Source: Sipunculus nudus (taxonomy: Eukaryota > Annelida > Sipuncula > Golfingiida > Sipunculidae). From it: 64,000 bases of DNA. The position numbers and the translations under genes are program-made. Numbering within the stretch: the stretch's first letter is position 1; each line of letters starts with the position of its first letter. Shown piece after piece: positions 1-11,299 of the stretch. The DNA lies in the NCBI GenBank assembly GCA_026874595.1, contig CM049306.1, positions 26,651,519 to 26,715,518 of the forward strand. The letters run 5' to 3'. The notes below the pieces were generated by a model, which saw only the letters and a list, made by a program, of their open reading frames with translations, was not told where the DNA came from and did not search any database.

Positions 1-1425
1 TTTGTATAAATATAAAATTAGTACCTTAAATTTTGCCCAACTTTGACCATGGCACGTTTGTTTCCTGAGAGCACTGTTGATATAATTTTCATATTATGCA
101 CACATAAGGATTTCATCTTTGTAGTTTAGAAAGCTGAAAGATATTAGGCAAAAATTGTAGCTTTTATTAATGTTTTTATGAGACCATGTCAGACCCAGGC
201 TTAATCCAGCCCCTCTTCAGTCACCTGTATGTTGACCTTGTTGACCTTTCATCAGATTATGCATGCTTGAGCGAAGCATACACTGGAGCAGCCAGGCAGC
301 TGATGCCCAGCCACAGTTGATCCAGGTGTCCGACCCAACTCATCTGGTAGTTGTTTTGAAAAACAAAATAACAATTAACAATAAATTTATAATGTATTTT
401 TTTTATAACAAATTAAAGAAAAATTTATAGAAAAGGAATTTGTTAGTTTATGAGTAACAGAAAATTAACTTGCAGTTACTGATGATGTAAGAATCTTGTA
501 TGGATGGATAGAATGTCAATGTCAATGTTATTCCAAATAACACCATGCAGTCACCTATGGTATATTTTCAGTGAAATTTTAATGATAAAAAAATAAATCA
601 TATTATTTATTACTAATCATTAGGGATCATATGAAGGAAATTACTGATAGACAAAGATGCAGTTGATAATATTAATCTAGATTCCTACTGTGTCTAGTGT
701 GTAGATTGATGTGAAAGTAGTCCAAAGTGAATATATTACATTTATTTTTTTTTAACATAAATAAAAGCCATTAAACCAGGTACTTATGATCATTATTTAA
801 ATTTGTGAATTTTGTATATTCTGGATTCTCAACATCATTGTTTGGCTAAAACTGAATAAATACTAGACATGGTGCGAATGCTTTGCAAATGTATTTGAAT
901 ACGAATATGAATATGTACTGCATTAAAAAATTGTATTGCATAAGAATGGGAATTCAGGTAAAAATGAAAGTATTTGAATACCAGTGCAGATACTTTCAAA
1001 ATGTATTCATGGATGCATTCATGAATATATTCTATAATATTATTTCAATAATCATTTCAGTTATACTTTTTTTTTAAATCATATGTTTTTCTTATTATTT
1101 TTTAAAATAAAAATTATATTGGCACAATATTTGTTATTAAATTTTAATAAATAGTTAAACTCTTTTATTATATGTGCTGCTTATAAGTTATATGGCCAAG
1201 TCAAAATCTGTGTGACAATAGCACTCCATTTGTTAATAAAATAAATGAAATCAATCCTCTTCCCTGCTCCAAAGATACTATCAAAATCATACATAAGTTA
1301 AACACCAACAACTCATCATAAAGCTTATTTTTATTACCACACAAAACAAGCATGTGCCTCTTTCCCAAATCATATTTTTTATCATATATAACAGCTGAGT
1401 GCCGTGACCCATGGGTCCCTTGTTT
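1..1425 (+). repeat. 1.4-kb dispersed repeat R1, copy 1 (cut by window edge)
   Basis: Non-coding AT-rich repeat, closely matched along its length by 20028-21381 and more loosely by 7430-8775. Shared landmarks are the phrase ACCTTAAATTTTGCCCAACTTT near the left end, a CAGACCCAGGC segment near 190, and a terminal CAGCTGAG...GACCCATGGGTCCCTTGTTT tail at 1392-1425. Compared with the 20-kb copy it keeps an extra segment near 1010-1060. No credible coding frame is present. The tail has a 12-bp palindrome (1406-1417) followed by TTGTTT, as in the other elements of this window. It is probably the 3' part of a non-autonomous Helitron-like element; the class is inferred. Confidence 0.75.
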
Positions 1426-1429
1426 TTAA

Positions 1430-2606
1430 TTTTTTACAATTTTTTTTCTCTATTTTATTGAGACATTTATAGATGTGGTCATCTGTTTACAGGGCACAAA
1501 TCGTAACAGCCGGACCTAGAATCTTCTTTCTTGATATGCAGGGACGCCCATGAAAAGTCTCTTAGGAACCTTAAAATTAGCTGTCTGTTACCCAAAACCT
1601 CTGAGCTATGGGGCTTCGAAGTACCACCAAGAATAATGGGAAATTTGATACAAAAGCTCTAGTATCTGAACAACTAATGCATTGATCACCATGATTCTTT
1701 GCATGGATATTGGTCATGGAATGTTTCATCAGTCTGCAGACTGGTGGTGCCTCCTGTATATTTTTTTTAAAGATTTTTTTTCTCTATTTTTGAGACCTTT
1801 AAAGATGTGGTCGTGTGTTAACAGGGCACAAATGTTTACCACTGGACCTAGAATCTTCCCTCTTGACTTGCTGGTAGGCCCATGAAAAGTCTTTTTGGAA
1901 ACCTGTAATTAGGTCTCTGTTATCCATTAACTCTGAGCTATGGGGCTCAGAAGTACCCCCCCCCCCCCCAAAGAATAATGGAAATTTGATACAAAAGCTC
2001 CAGTATCTGAACAACTGATGCATTGATTACCATGATTCTTTTCATGCATATACATCAAGGACTGTTTCATCAGTTCCTGCAGACTTTTGGTGCCTCCTGG
2101 ATTTTTTTAATAGAATTTTTATGCATTTTTTCTCTATATTTGAGACCTTCAAAGATGCAGTGGTCTGTTAACAGGGTACAAATCGTAACCATTCAACCTA
2201 GAAACTTCTAATTAAAAATGCAGAGACGTCCATGAAAAATCTCCTTTGAAATCTGAAATTAGGCTCTTTTGCCAATAGCCTTTGAGCTTTAGGGCTTCTA
2301 AGTACCCTTCAGTATAATTAAACATTTTATATAAAACCGAGAGTTTCATCACCATGTTTCTGTGCATGCACATTTAGCATGAAGTGTTTTATCAGTTCTT
2401 GCAGACTGGTGGCACCACCTGAATTTTTCAAATTTAAACACATTTTCTTGAGACCTTTAAACATATGGTTGACTGTTAACAGGGCACAAATTGTAACCAA
2501 CCACCTAGAATCTTCCAACTTGACTTGCAGGGAGGTCCATGAAAAATATTATTGGAAACCTGAAATAAGGTCTCTGTTCCCCATATCCTCTGAGCTAGTT
2601 GGGCTA
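1430..2606 (+). repeat. Tandem array of ~340-bp core units (four units, plus strand)
   Basis: The phrase TGTTAACAGGGCACAAATCG recurs with variation near 1490, 1815, 2165 and 2475, about 310-350 bp apart. Each unit also carries a GAGACCTTTAAAGATG motif, a TCTGCAGACTGGTGG motif and a C-tract next to AGAATAATGG. Short open frames here are chance frames through the repeat. The same unit forms arrays at 4430-6000 (plus) and at 23950-25240, 54860-55530 and 61540-63405 (minus). No head hairpin is visible at the left end; the array abuts the R1 tail directly. Confidence 0.8.
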
Positions 2607-2610
2607 ATCA

Positions 2611-2672
2611 CAGGATTTGACCGAATTTAACAGGATTTGACCGAATTTGACAGGATTTGACCGGATTTGAAT
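2611..2672 (+). repeat. 20-bp direct repeat, three units
   Basis: CAGGATTTGACCGAATTTGA-type units start at 2611, 2631 and 2651. The flank continues into AATGCACTATGG. A related phrase with GAATTTGACTT and AATGCACTGTAG recurs singly near 3677 and 3815, so the array lies in a repeat that reappears just before the OTU-like relic. Confidence 0.75.
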
Positions 2673-2936
2673 GCACTATGGTATTATTTTTTTTATGTTT
2701 TACACTGTTATGTGCTAAAAATAAGGTTTGAATATGATATACTAGGTTCGAAATAAGTTAAAATCATTGTTAACAAGTTTTAGTGTCCTAGATAGAAAAC
2801 AACAGCTTATTATATATTACATATTTGTTTCGATTGATTTAAAGGAATCAATGACTAGGTAGGTAACCATATCTTTGATTTTTCTGATGGCAATATAAAT
2901 ATTTTTATCTTATGATATACTAGGTTCCTTTAATCA

Positions 2937-3635
2937 TACGCTATTTACACAGCGCTTTAACTATAGGCCTACTACCTATATGGTAAGCGCTGTTTGTTAT
3001 GACCTCGTATCCTGAATTGCTACACCAGAGGGGAGCACTGTATTTTTGTCTAATCAGACGAGACCTTGTGCTGGAAGACACAGCAAAGCGAGGAATACAC
3101 GGGGCCAATCATGTTCATTTCGTTTTGAGTGACAGCTCATCGCCCCGGTAACCGTCTGAACAGGCCACAGGCTCAGAGAGAATTGCCGCAGACGTGGTTC
3201 GCTTAGGGCCTTTGGCACATAGGATGCCCGGCCGGTGAGCTGTAATTCAAATGAAACGTAACAACAAAGGCTGCGTGCACACCTAGTTGACTGGTTTCAG
3301 TTCTGCAGACAACAGATACATGGCTACGCTAACATAGTCATACTGTCAGAATCGAATCGGTCGATGATGCGAGAATGCAGAGGGAGCAATTAAAATTCGA
3401 CCGTAAACTGTCTTCAAACGGCGCTTGAAGCGCAGCTAAGGGCGGAGCAAGGATGCCTGTCGAGTGTTTGTTTATTGGCATATGGTTGGCTGCTTGTCAC
3501 ATCATACGCACGTGTTTTTCAGCGGACAACGAACCGCCATCTGGTGTCTAAATATATCATAAACGGTCAAAGCTGGCAGCGTGAAAATCAGTTGTTTCTT
3601 TAGTAGCGTAAGATTTCCGCTGCCTCGGGAGCGTA
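2937..3635 (+). mobile_element. 699-bp non-autonomous TIR transposon, copy 1
   Basis: The element begins TACGCTATTTACACAGCG and ends GAGCGTA; the ends are imperfect inverted repeats (about 14 of 18 positions in the best-kept copy). It is flanked by CTTTAATCA (2928-2936) and CATGAATCA (3636-3644), a 7/9 match that reads as an aged 9-bp target-site duplication. The body is GC- and CpG-richer than its surroundings and has no long open frame. Two further copies lie at 11715-12744 and 22320-23026. A 9-bp duplication is in the range of MULE or Rehavkus elements, but the superfamily is not established. Confidence 0.8.
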
Positions 3636-3863
3636 CATGAATCATAACCCTCCTTTTTTGTATGAGAGAAAAACATTGACTGAATTTGACTTAATTTAAA
3701 TGCACTGTAGTTTTTTCTCTAATTTTTCAAAAATGTTACTGTGCCTAACAATTGGACAGAAAAAAAAAGTTTAAATTATATTTAACAAGTTTTGGTTACC
3801 TGGACAAAATAATTGACCGAATTTGACTTGATTTAAATGCACTGTAGTTATGAGAAAAGCTAG

Positions 3864-4283
3864 CTTTACAACGCAGCAAAGGTTACTGTTGGAACTTACA
3901 ATGTGGAGATGCCATCAATGACTATGCTCAGCTCAACACTTTGCAAGGAAGACAACATAGCGAAAGAAATTTTAAAGCAGTTTCATCCAATTGTGCTTCA
4001 TGAATTTACACCAAGGTCTGTTCAGGGGGATGGAAACAGTCTATACAGATTTGTTTCCCTTGCACTCTATGGCAGTGAAGACTACTACATGCAACTTCGT
4101 CTAATGACTGCTCTTGAAATTTTGCAAAACAGAGAAAATTATGACACAGAGCACAGGAGATTTGTAGATCCAGTCAATGACAATTGAGTGGTGTGTTCAA
4201 ATTATGATGATCTTGTGGAAGAAGTTTGTGTAGATGGGATATACTCAGAATTACTTCACATGTATGCTCTGAGCTATGCTTGA
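3864..4283 (+). pseudogene. OTU-like protein fragment, degraded (vertnin-like/TE-associated type)
   Basis: The frame is open from after a TAG at 3861 to a TGA at 4185, and recognisable protein continues in the same frame to a second TGA at 4281. The core reads GDGNSLYRFVSLALYGSE followed by LRLMTALEILQN, which matches the start of an OTU cysteine-protease fold (GDGNCLFR...). The nucleophile position holds Ser (AGT) instead of Cys. After the first stop the frame reads VVCSNYDDLVEEVCVDG and SELLHMYALS, the expected continuation. The first TGA could be a CGA Arg decayed at CpG. OTU domains of this sort occur in vertnin-like proteins and in some Helitron/Helentron polyproteins; which source applies is not settled. 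No promoter or intact gene is visible; repeats surround it. Confidence 0.6.
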
Positions 4284-4350
4284 GTTGAATTGGGATACCA
4301 CCTACATATTTTTGCATTGATAAAATTCCTTTTCTGAATGTTCTCCTAGT

Positions 4351-6006
4351 CAACTGAGCGTCATGACCCCTGGGTCACTTTTTAGCTCAGCTGACTTTAA
4401 GTAACCTGAGCTATAGCAATCACCCTTGTGTGTCGTCCGTCTGGCCATCCGGCCGTCTGTCCGTTAACAGGGCACAAATCGTAACCGCTGGACCTGGGAT
4501 CTTCTTACTACACATCCTAGGAGGTCCATGAAAATTCCCTTGAAAACCTCGAATTAGGTCTCTGTTACCCATATTCTCTGAGCTATGGGGCTCCGAAGTA
4601 CCCCCCAGAATAATGGAAAATTTGATACAAAAGCTCAAGTATCTGAACAACTAATGCATTGATCAACATGATTTTTTGCTTATATATTAATCATGGAGTG
4701 TTTCACCAGTTTCTGCAGACTGGTGGCGCTACCTGTATTTTTTTATTTTTTACGATTGTTTTTCTCTATTTTTGAGACCTTAAAAGATGCGGCAATCTGT
4801 TAACAGGGCATAAACGGAACAACTGGACCTAGAATCTTCTCTAATAATAAGCAGGGAGGCCCATGAAAAATCTCCTTGGATACCTAAAATTAGGTCTCTG
4901 TTACATATTCTTCGGGCTATGGAGCTCCGAAGTACCCCCCAGAATAATGGAAAATTTGATACAAAAGCTCCAGTATCTGAACAACTAATGCATTGATAAC
5001 TATGATTTTTTGCATGGATATTTGTCATATAATGTTACATCAATTTCTGCAGACTGGTGGCGCCACCCGTATCTTTGATCGATTTTTTAACATTTTTTTT
5101 TTCTCTATTTTTGAGACCTTAAAAGATGCGGCCATCTGTTAACAGGGCACAAATCATAACAACTGGACCTAGAATCTTCTCTAATAATAAGCAGGGAGGC
5201 CCATGTAAACTCTCCTTGGATACCTAAAATTAGGTCTCTGTTACATATATTCTTCGAGCTATGGGGCTCCGAAGTACCCCCAAGAATAATGGAAAATTTG
5301 ATACAAAAGCTCCAGTATCTGAACAACTAATGCATTGATAACTATGATTTTTTTGGCATGGATATGTGTCATATAATGTTACATCAATTTCTGCAGACTG
5401 GTGGCGCCACCCGTATCTTTAATCGATTTTTACCATTTTTTTCTCTATTTTTGAGACCTCTTAAGATGCGGTCATCTGTTAACAGGGCACAAATCCTAAG
5501 GACTGGACCTAGAATCTTCTCTCTTGACATGCAGGGATGCCCATGAAAAGTCTCTGTGGAAACCTGGAATTAGGTCTCTGTTACCCATATTCCTCGAGCT
5601 ATTGGGCTCAGAGGTACCCCCCTCCCCCCCCCCCCCCCCCAGAATAATGGAAAATTTGATACAATAGCTCAAGTATCTGAACAACTAATGCATTGATCAC
5701 CATGATTTTTTTTTTTGCATGGATATTGGTCATGGATTGTTCCAGCATTTTCTGCAGGCTGGTGGCACCACCTGTATTTTTCATTTTTTTACAATTATTT
5801 TTTCCTTTTTTTTTTGAGACCTTAAAAGATGCGGTCATCTGTTAACAGGGCACGAATGATAACCACTGGACCTAGAATCTTTTTATCTTGACATGCAGGG
5901 AGGCCCATGAAAAGTCTCCTAGGAAACCGGGAATTAAGGTCTCTGATACCCATATTTTCTGTGCTATAGGGCTGATGAGCACCCTTCAGAATAATTGAAA
6001 ATTTTA
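4351..6006 (+). mobile_element. Pearl-like element: tail hairpin, head hairpin, GTCC microsatellite, five ~340-bp core units
   Basis: A tail-type palindrome TGACCCCTGGGTCA (4364-4377) abuts, through a T-run, the head TAGCTCAGCTGAC / GTAACCTGAGCTA (4383-4413). A degenerate GTCC/GTCT run (4432-4465) follows, then TTAACAGGGCACAAATCG. Core units recur near 4455, 4790, 5130, 5470 and 5835, about 335-365 bp apart. Units carry the palindrome TGGCGCCACC near 5058 and 5402 and a C-tract of very variable length (about 20 C near 5621-5640). Architecture (ACGG-type microsatellite plus tandem core) resembles bivalve pearl/CvA elements. No coding sequence. Confidence 0.7.
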
Positions 6007-6325
6007 TACCAAAGTACGGCACAAATCATAACTATGGGGCCCAGAATCTAACATGACATCCTGAGAGTTCCTCAAAAGTTCTCCCCAGAAACCTGAAATT
6101 GGGTCACAGTGACCTATATTCTCAGAGTTTGGGGGGATGTTTGAGCACCCCAGAATTAATGCAAAATACACACAAATTGCCAGATTCCTCATGAAATGCT
6201 GGTTGTATTGTCATCAAATTTGTTGTGCTTATGGGTCTTGATGAACTTAAGCTAATATGCATGAACAATGATGCCACCTGCATTATCTTAATTAGTTTCC
6301 TGTGCAAGGACATATTATCAACATG
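6007..6325 (+). repeat. Diverged core-unit remnant
   Basis: GGCACAAATCATAAC at 6014, a truncated form of the core-unit phrase, is followed by GAAACCTGAAATTGGGTC and GAGCACCCCAGAATTAATG, which align with the end of the ~340-bp unit. Nothing coding is recognisable. Confidence 0.55.
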
Positions 6326-6330
6326 TCTGT

Positions 6331-7408
6331 CAGCTGAGCGTCATGGCCCACGGGTCAATTGTTCCAAAACTTTACCTAATTATAGGGTAACATGTGAACT
6401 GGTGCCTTACCATTTTTCAGTGACCTCTGACCTTTCCTCTGTGCAGTGTGTCCATCTGTGCGTCTGTGTTTATATATTAAACCACATATCTTCGGACTCG
6501 TTTGACAGATCAGGCTAAAATTTTGCCCCAGTGTAGCTTTATATCATACAATTAACTGGTGGCACCACCTGCAACCATTTTTGTGCAGTGTCCATCAGTT
6601 TGCCTGCCTTGGATTAAAATTACTCATATCTCTGCAGAAGTTTGACTAATTCACCTGAAATTTGCCATGCTTATACATCCTGGATAGCTTGATTGATTAT
6701 ATGAAGGTGGCACCAACTGCATTCATGTTCGAGCTGCAGACATCCATGCTAATATCTCCATACTGGTTTGACATATCTTCCTGAAATTTTGCATGTGTTT
6801 AGAATTCACTTAGCTCTTTATCATACACGAAACTGATGGCGCCACCTGCTACCATTTTTGCACACTCTCCATCTGTTTGTCTGCTTTGGATAAAATCACT
6901 CATATCTCTGCAGCGGTCTAACCTGAAATTTGGCATGCATGTACATCCTGGATAGCTTTCTTGATTTTATGTAGGTGGCGCCACCTACATTCATGTTCAC
7001 ATGGCGGACATCAATGCTAAAATCTCTAGACTTGTTTCACTTATCTTTCTGAAATTTTGCACGTGTTTAGATCTCACGTTGCTCTTTATCATACAAGAAA
7101 CTGGTGGCGACACCTGTAACCATTTTTTGCACAGCGTCCATCTGTTTGTCTGGAATAAAATCAACCTTATCTTGGCAGTGGTTTGAATTATCCACCTGAA
7201 ATTTTGCATATGCATACATCTTGGTTGGTTTCTCTTTCAAATAACAGGTGGCGCCACCTACAATCATGTTTACGTGGCAGACATCCATGCTAATATGTAA
7301 CACATCTCACTCTATTTTCTCTTGCCACTCAATCCATGCCTCACTTCATCCGTCCTACTCTGATTTTGGCGGATACACGTAGTCGCTTGTCGACTACCCG
7401 TATTCTAG
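6331..7408 (+). mobile_element. Helitron-like non-autonomous element with hairpin + CTAG 3' end
   Basis: At the left is a tail-like palindromic site, CAGCTGAGCG...GGCCCACGGGTC (6331-6356). The body has alternating units with GGTGGCGCCACC-type palindromes (near 6549, 6706, 6969-6990, 7106, 7246-7259) and phrases such as CTGAAATTTTGCATG and CACTCATATCTCTGCAG. At the right end is a hairpin, GTAGTCG-CTTGT-CGACTAC (7379-7397), seven bases, then CTAG (7405-7408) and T. Hairpin plus CTRR followed by T is the canonical Helitron 3' end. No Rep/helicase is encoded. Related ends occur at 15515-15544, 17164-17193 and, on the minus strand, 57522. Confidence 0.7.
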
Positions 7409-7415
7409 TTTAATC

Positions 7416-8775
7416 AAGATTCAATTGTATACCCAAAAAAGTTATTAGCATAAATATAAAAAAAAGTACATTAAATTTTGCCGAACTCTGGCCATGGCAC
7501 ATTTGATTTTATGCAAGCACTGTTGATTTAACTTTCATGTAATGCACACATAAGGATTTCAGCTTGTTAGTTTTGAAAGCTAAAAGAAATTGGCCAAAGA
7601 TTGTAGCTGTTATTAAAGTTTTTATGAGACCCTGTCAGACCCAGGCCCTACCCAGCCCCTCTTTAGTCACATGTGTGCTGACCTTGTTGATCTTTCAGGC
7701 AAATTATGCACGCTTGAGGCGGGGCATATACTTGGAAGCCAGGCAGTTATGGCTGACCACAGTTGATCCAGGTGTCCAACCCAACTCACCTAGTAGTTGT
7801 TTTGACCAACAACATAACAATAAACAATAAATAAACAAATTTTTATTGGTTTTAAATAAGAAATTTTAGAAAAATTTATAGAAAAGGAATTTGATTGCTG
7901 AAGAGCAACAGGAAATTACCTTGCAATTACTGATGTTATAAGAATCTCGTATAGATGGATGAAAATGTATTCCAAATAACCTCATGCAGTCACCTAGTGT
8001 ATTTTATTCATTTCAACTTTAATAATAATAAAAAAATATATTATTCATTATTAATAATTAGGGATCACATGTAGGAAATTAATGATAGACAAATACTTTG
8101 GCAATGTATTTGAATACAAATATGAGTATGTACTCCATAATTCTATGCATAAGAATAGGAATACAGGTAAAATGAAAGTATTTGAATACATGAATGCATT
8201 CATGAATATATTCTATAATATTATTTTTTTAATCATTAATTTCAGGTATATTTAAAAAAAATTAATATGACTCTACTAAAATATTTTATTAAAACAATAT
8301 TTTGCACAATATTTGTTATTTCATTTTAATAAATAGTTAAACTCAAACTCATATGATTCTGGTATTATTTTTAATTAAAATTATATTTGGCACAATATTT
8401 GTCATTAACTTTTAATAAATAGTTAAACTCATATTATATGTGCTAGTCCTACTCTTGGGAAACCTGTAATTGTTAAATAACAGTTAACTAATTTGTAAAA
8501 AGCATAACATGACTGATAATGGACAGTTTTTCAAACACTCCTGCGATGTAGTAAAAGTTATATGGCCTGGTCAAAACCTGTGCGACAATAGTACTCCATT
8601 TGTAAACAATATAAATGACATCAATCCTCTCCCTGTCTCCAAAGACATGAGCTAAACGCCAACAACTCTTAATACATCTTATATTTATTACCACACAAAA
8701 TCAGCATATGCCTCATTTGGATATTTTGTGATCATATATAAAAGCTGAGCGCTTCGACCCATGGGTCCCTTGTTT
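7416..8775 (+). repeat. R1 repeat, copy 2 (diverged)
   Basis: It starts near TTAATCAAGATTCAATTGTAT and follows the order of copy 1: TTAAATTTTGCCGAACT at 7472, CAGACCCAGGCCC at 7638, then AT-rich sequence. It ends in the tail AGCTGAGCG...CGACCCATGGGTCCCTTGTTTA (8743-8775; palindrome 8756-8767). The segment near 8340-8440 is partly duplicated. No coding sequence. Confidence 0.75.
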
Positions 8776-9296
8776 AAGTTATTGTCATAAATGTTAAAGC
8801 AGGGCCTTAAATTCAACCATGGCACATTTTTCCTGTATTCACTATTGATTTAATTTTCACTGCATGTACCCAAATGGATTTTATCTTTTATAATCTGAAT
8901 TCTTAAAGCAAATGGGAAAAATGGTTACTTTTATTGAAGTTAGAAGACCTTGTTATATACATAAATATATTGTATAAATCAGTTGCAGTTAGTACGTGGT
9001 ATCTTTGCTTCACCCAGGGCACTCTTGCATAGCAATGCTTCCATTCTGCCCCCCCCCCCCCCAACCTGTCTTTGGACAGAATAAATAAACTAGGTATAGT
9101 TTTTTATGTTTATTTCATTCTTTTCTAGACTTTTGCTACATTTGGATTTTGTCTTGTATTTCAAGGATTTGCAATGGTTAAATTGCACATTTAATTTCGT
9201 TTTCACAAAATTATGAATTGCTGTACATTGGCAGCTGTTCATGATGTGTGGAGGTCCTTACTTCTGAATAGTCAAAAACACTTTGCATCCTTTCTT
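8776..9296 (+). repeat. Truncated R1-like repeat with C14 tract
   Basis: CCTTAAATTCAACCATGGCAC (8803 on) and TGTATTCACTATTGATTTAAT match the left part of R1. A run of 14 C lies at 9049-9062. The copy is cut at about 9290 by the next head hairpin. Confidence 0.6.
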
Positions 9297-10400
9297 TAGC
9301 TCAGCTGACTGGAAGTCAACTGAGGTATAGAGTGGCATTTTGTCGGTCATCCGGCCGTCTGTTAGTAGGATAATAAAAAGGATAATAAAATTACAATATC
9401 AGAAACGGCTGGAGCTATCTTCACCAGTTTTTGTTCAAATGTTGGTCACAAGACTCGTATAGGAATTTGAGGTATCGGTGGCGCCACCTGCATCAACCTT
9501 TACTGTACGAGGGTTATCGGTCTTCAATACATTATCCCATAATTTCTCAGGAATAGCAGGAGCTATCATCCCAAATTTTTATGCAAAATTCTGTCACATA
9601 TGAAATAGTGGGATTGAGCATTTTGTTGCACCACCTGCATTAACTTACATTTTACGGGGAAAAGCTTAAAAAAAACTTTTGAAATCATCTTTTCTGAAAT
9701 CATTCAGACAAATTGTTCAATATTTCGAGAAATAATCCCAGAGATAAACTCTCTCAAGTTTGTTCAAATGGTTTGGGTTTGATAAATTTTTTCCGTGTTA
9801 CAGGAATTCGAACTTAGTCATTTGGCCAAGGGCGCATACTCACACAAACAATCTCAGAAACGACACGAGCTAGCGTCACCAAGTTTTGTGCAAAGGCTGG
9901 TCACATGACATATTTGAAACTGAAGTTTTTTTGTGATGCCACCTACATCGACCTGTTTTTAGGGACAAAAACCTCATAATATTAGCCTCTTTCAGTTTTA
10001 TGATGAAACTGTTAAGCTGAATAATTTGATTTTTCACAAGTATTATCCTAGGGTAGGGTTCTTTCATTTGTATAAGAATATATTGGGTTTGTTGATTTTT
10101 AGTTGAGTCATAGAAAGCTGCATAAAATTGGTCTTGTGGCTGGTAGAAAGACTTTTTCAAACTTAGGACTGCAATTGTCTTCTTCTGCAAAACTTGTTTT
10201 AACTTCAGTAACATTGCACAAAAATGATTCTTAGGAGGCCTTTGTTCAAGATTACTTAAATAATTGTTGGCAGAGTTATTGGACCTTTAACAATGAAATT
10301 GTTCTAAGAACGTTGATAAAAAAAGTCTGATGGGTATGTCAGCTTGAAAAAAAAGCATTGTAGCCAGAGTCTTTCATAATGTGTAAACAGATTTACCTAC
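9297..10400 (+). mobile_element. Head hairpin plus ~155-bp core units (core type iv)
   Basis: The head TAGCTCAGCTGAC...GTCAACTGAGGTA (9297-9328) is followed by CCGGCCGTCTGTTAG. Repeating units then carry CTCAGAAA(C/T)...GGAGCTA and a GGTGGCGCCACCTGC-type palindrome (near 9478, with degraded forms near 9628 and 9940). The same core type recurs at 12780-14280 and 38580-38930. A minus-strand open frame of 112 codons at 9876-10214 has no recognisable domain and lies inside the repeat, so it is not called as a gene. Confidence 0.6.
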
Positions 10401-10936
10401 AGGCCAAGATTTAGTCTGTAGTACCTGCCTGAAATTTTGCATGTCCATATGATATATCTTCGATAGATCTTGGATACCCCCGTCTCGTACTCAAGAGTGA
10501 TGGCCCCATTTGGAATTACTGTCACATGGCATCCATCCGTGCGTTTGCTTTGTGTGAAAATCACTCATATCTCAGGGCTGGTTTAATGTATTGGTCTGAA
10601 GTATGTTTTGATCATCAATCTTGGATAGTTCGTAGACCAGTCAAGTGGCGCCACTTTACTTCCCATTTTCGTAGAAAAAATTAATACTTTAATTTCAGGA
10701 GGGGTTGACGTATCGTCCTGAAATTGTGCATGTCCTTAGATCTTAGATACTTCCGTCTGGTGCACAGGTCTGGTGGCGCCACCTACAAAAGTTTCCATAA
10801 AGCGTCCATCCATAATTCTGTTTTTGGTGAAAACTGCACATATCGCAAGAGTGGATGGCTGTATCAGCCTGAAATTTGTTCATCTTTCTGAGATAGCTTT
10901 GTCGTAGACCAGACAGACGGCGCAACGTATCATTTC
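10401..10936 (+). repeat. Core type iii units (GGTGGCGCCACC family)
   Basis: Two units carry CCTGAAATTTTGCATGTCC, ATAGATCTTGGATAC and TGGTGGCGCCACCTAC (near 10768). They match units at 6331-7300, 14290-15420, 16560-17040 and 57600-58190 (minus). Non-coding. Confidence 0.65.
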
Positions 10937-10941
10937 GTTTT

Positions 10942-11290
10942 TAGCTCAGCTGACTGCAAGTTATCTGAGTTAAAGTCATGGTCCTTTGTCTGCCGTCCAA
11001 CCGACCGTCCGTTAACAATTCACATTTGAAACAGTAAGCCCGACGAATCCAAAATTTGACATACAGATAGGTGTCACAAAGTTCTCCGAGCACACCAACA
11101 TTTCTTTCCTTTGAGAAATTAGGATAAAAACTAGGATAAAAACTATTTTTGCGAACCTGTGAACTTATGTACGGTCATTGAACAAATATTTTCCTGACAT
11201 TTTAGCAGATCTCAACTATACGTCACCACATCTCAGAAAACCTGAATATGGCATTGCTATATATTCTGCATTCCCATTGGATGAAAAAAG
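10942..11290 (+). repeat. Head hairpin with truncated R1-type 5' region
   Basis: TAGCTCAGCTGAC / TTATCTGAGTTA (10942-10972) is followed by CCGACCGTCCGTTAAC and by GAATCCAAAATTTGACAT, the phrase that also follows the heads at 18816 and 26585. A 12-bp direct repeat (AGGATAAAAACT, twice) lies near 11122-11146. The copy ends before the endonuclease-like fragment. Confidence 0.6.
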
Positions 11291-11299
11291 TCTGTTGCA

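Noticed and set aside
1799-6022. Many overlapping 60-80 codon frames on both strands
   Set aside because: Similar peptides recur in each ~340-bp unit (for example FRYWSFCIKF), which shows they are repeat shadows and not genes.
9876-10214. 112-codon minus-strand open frame
   Set aside because: It lies wholly inside core-unit repeat sequence, has no domain character, and is Lys/Gln-rich because of the T-rich plus strand.
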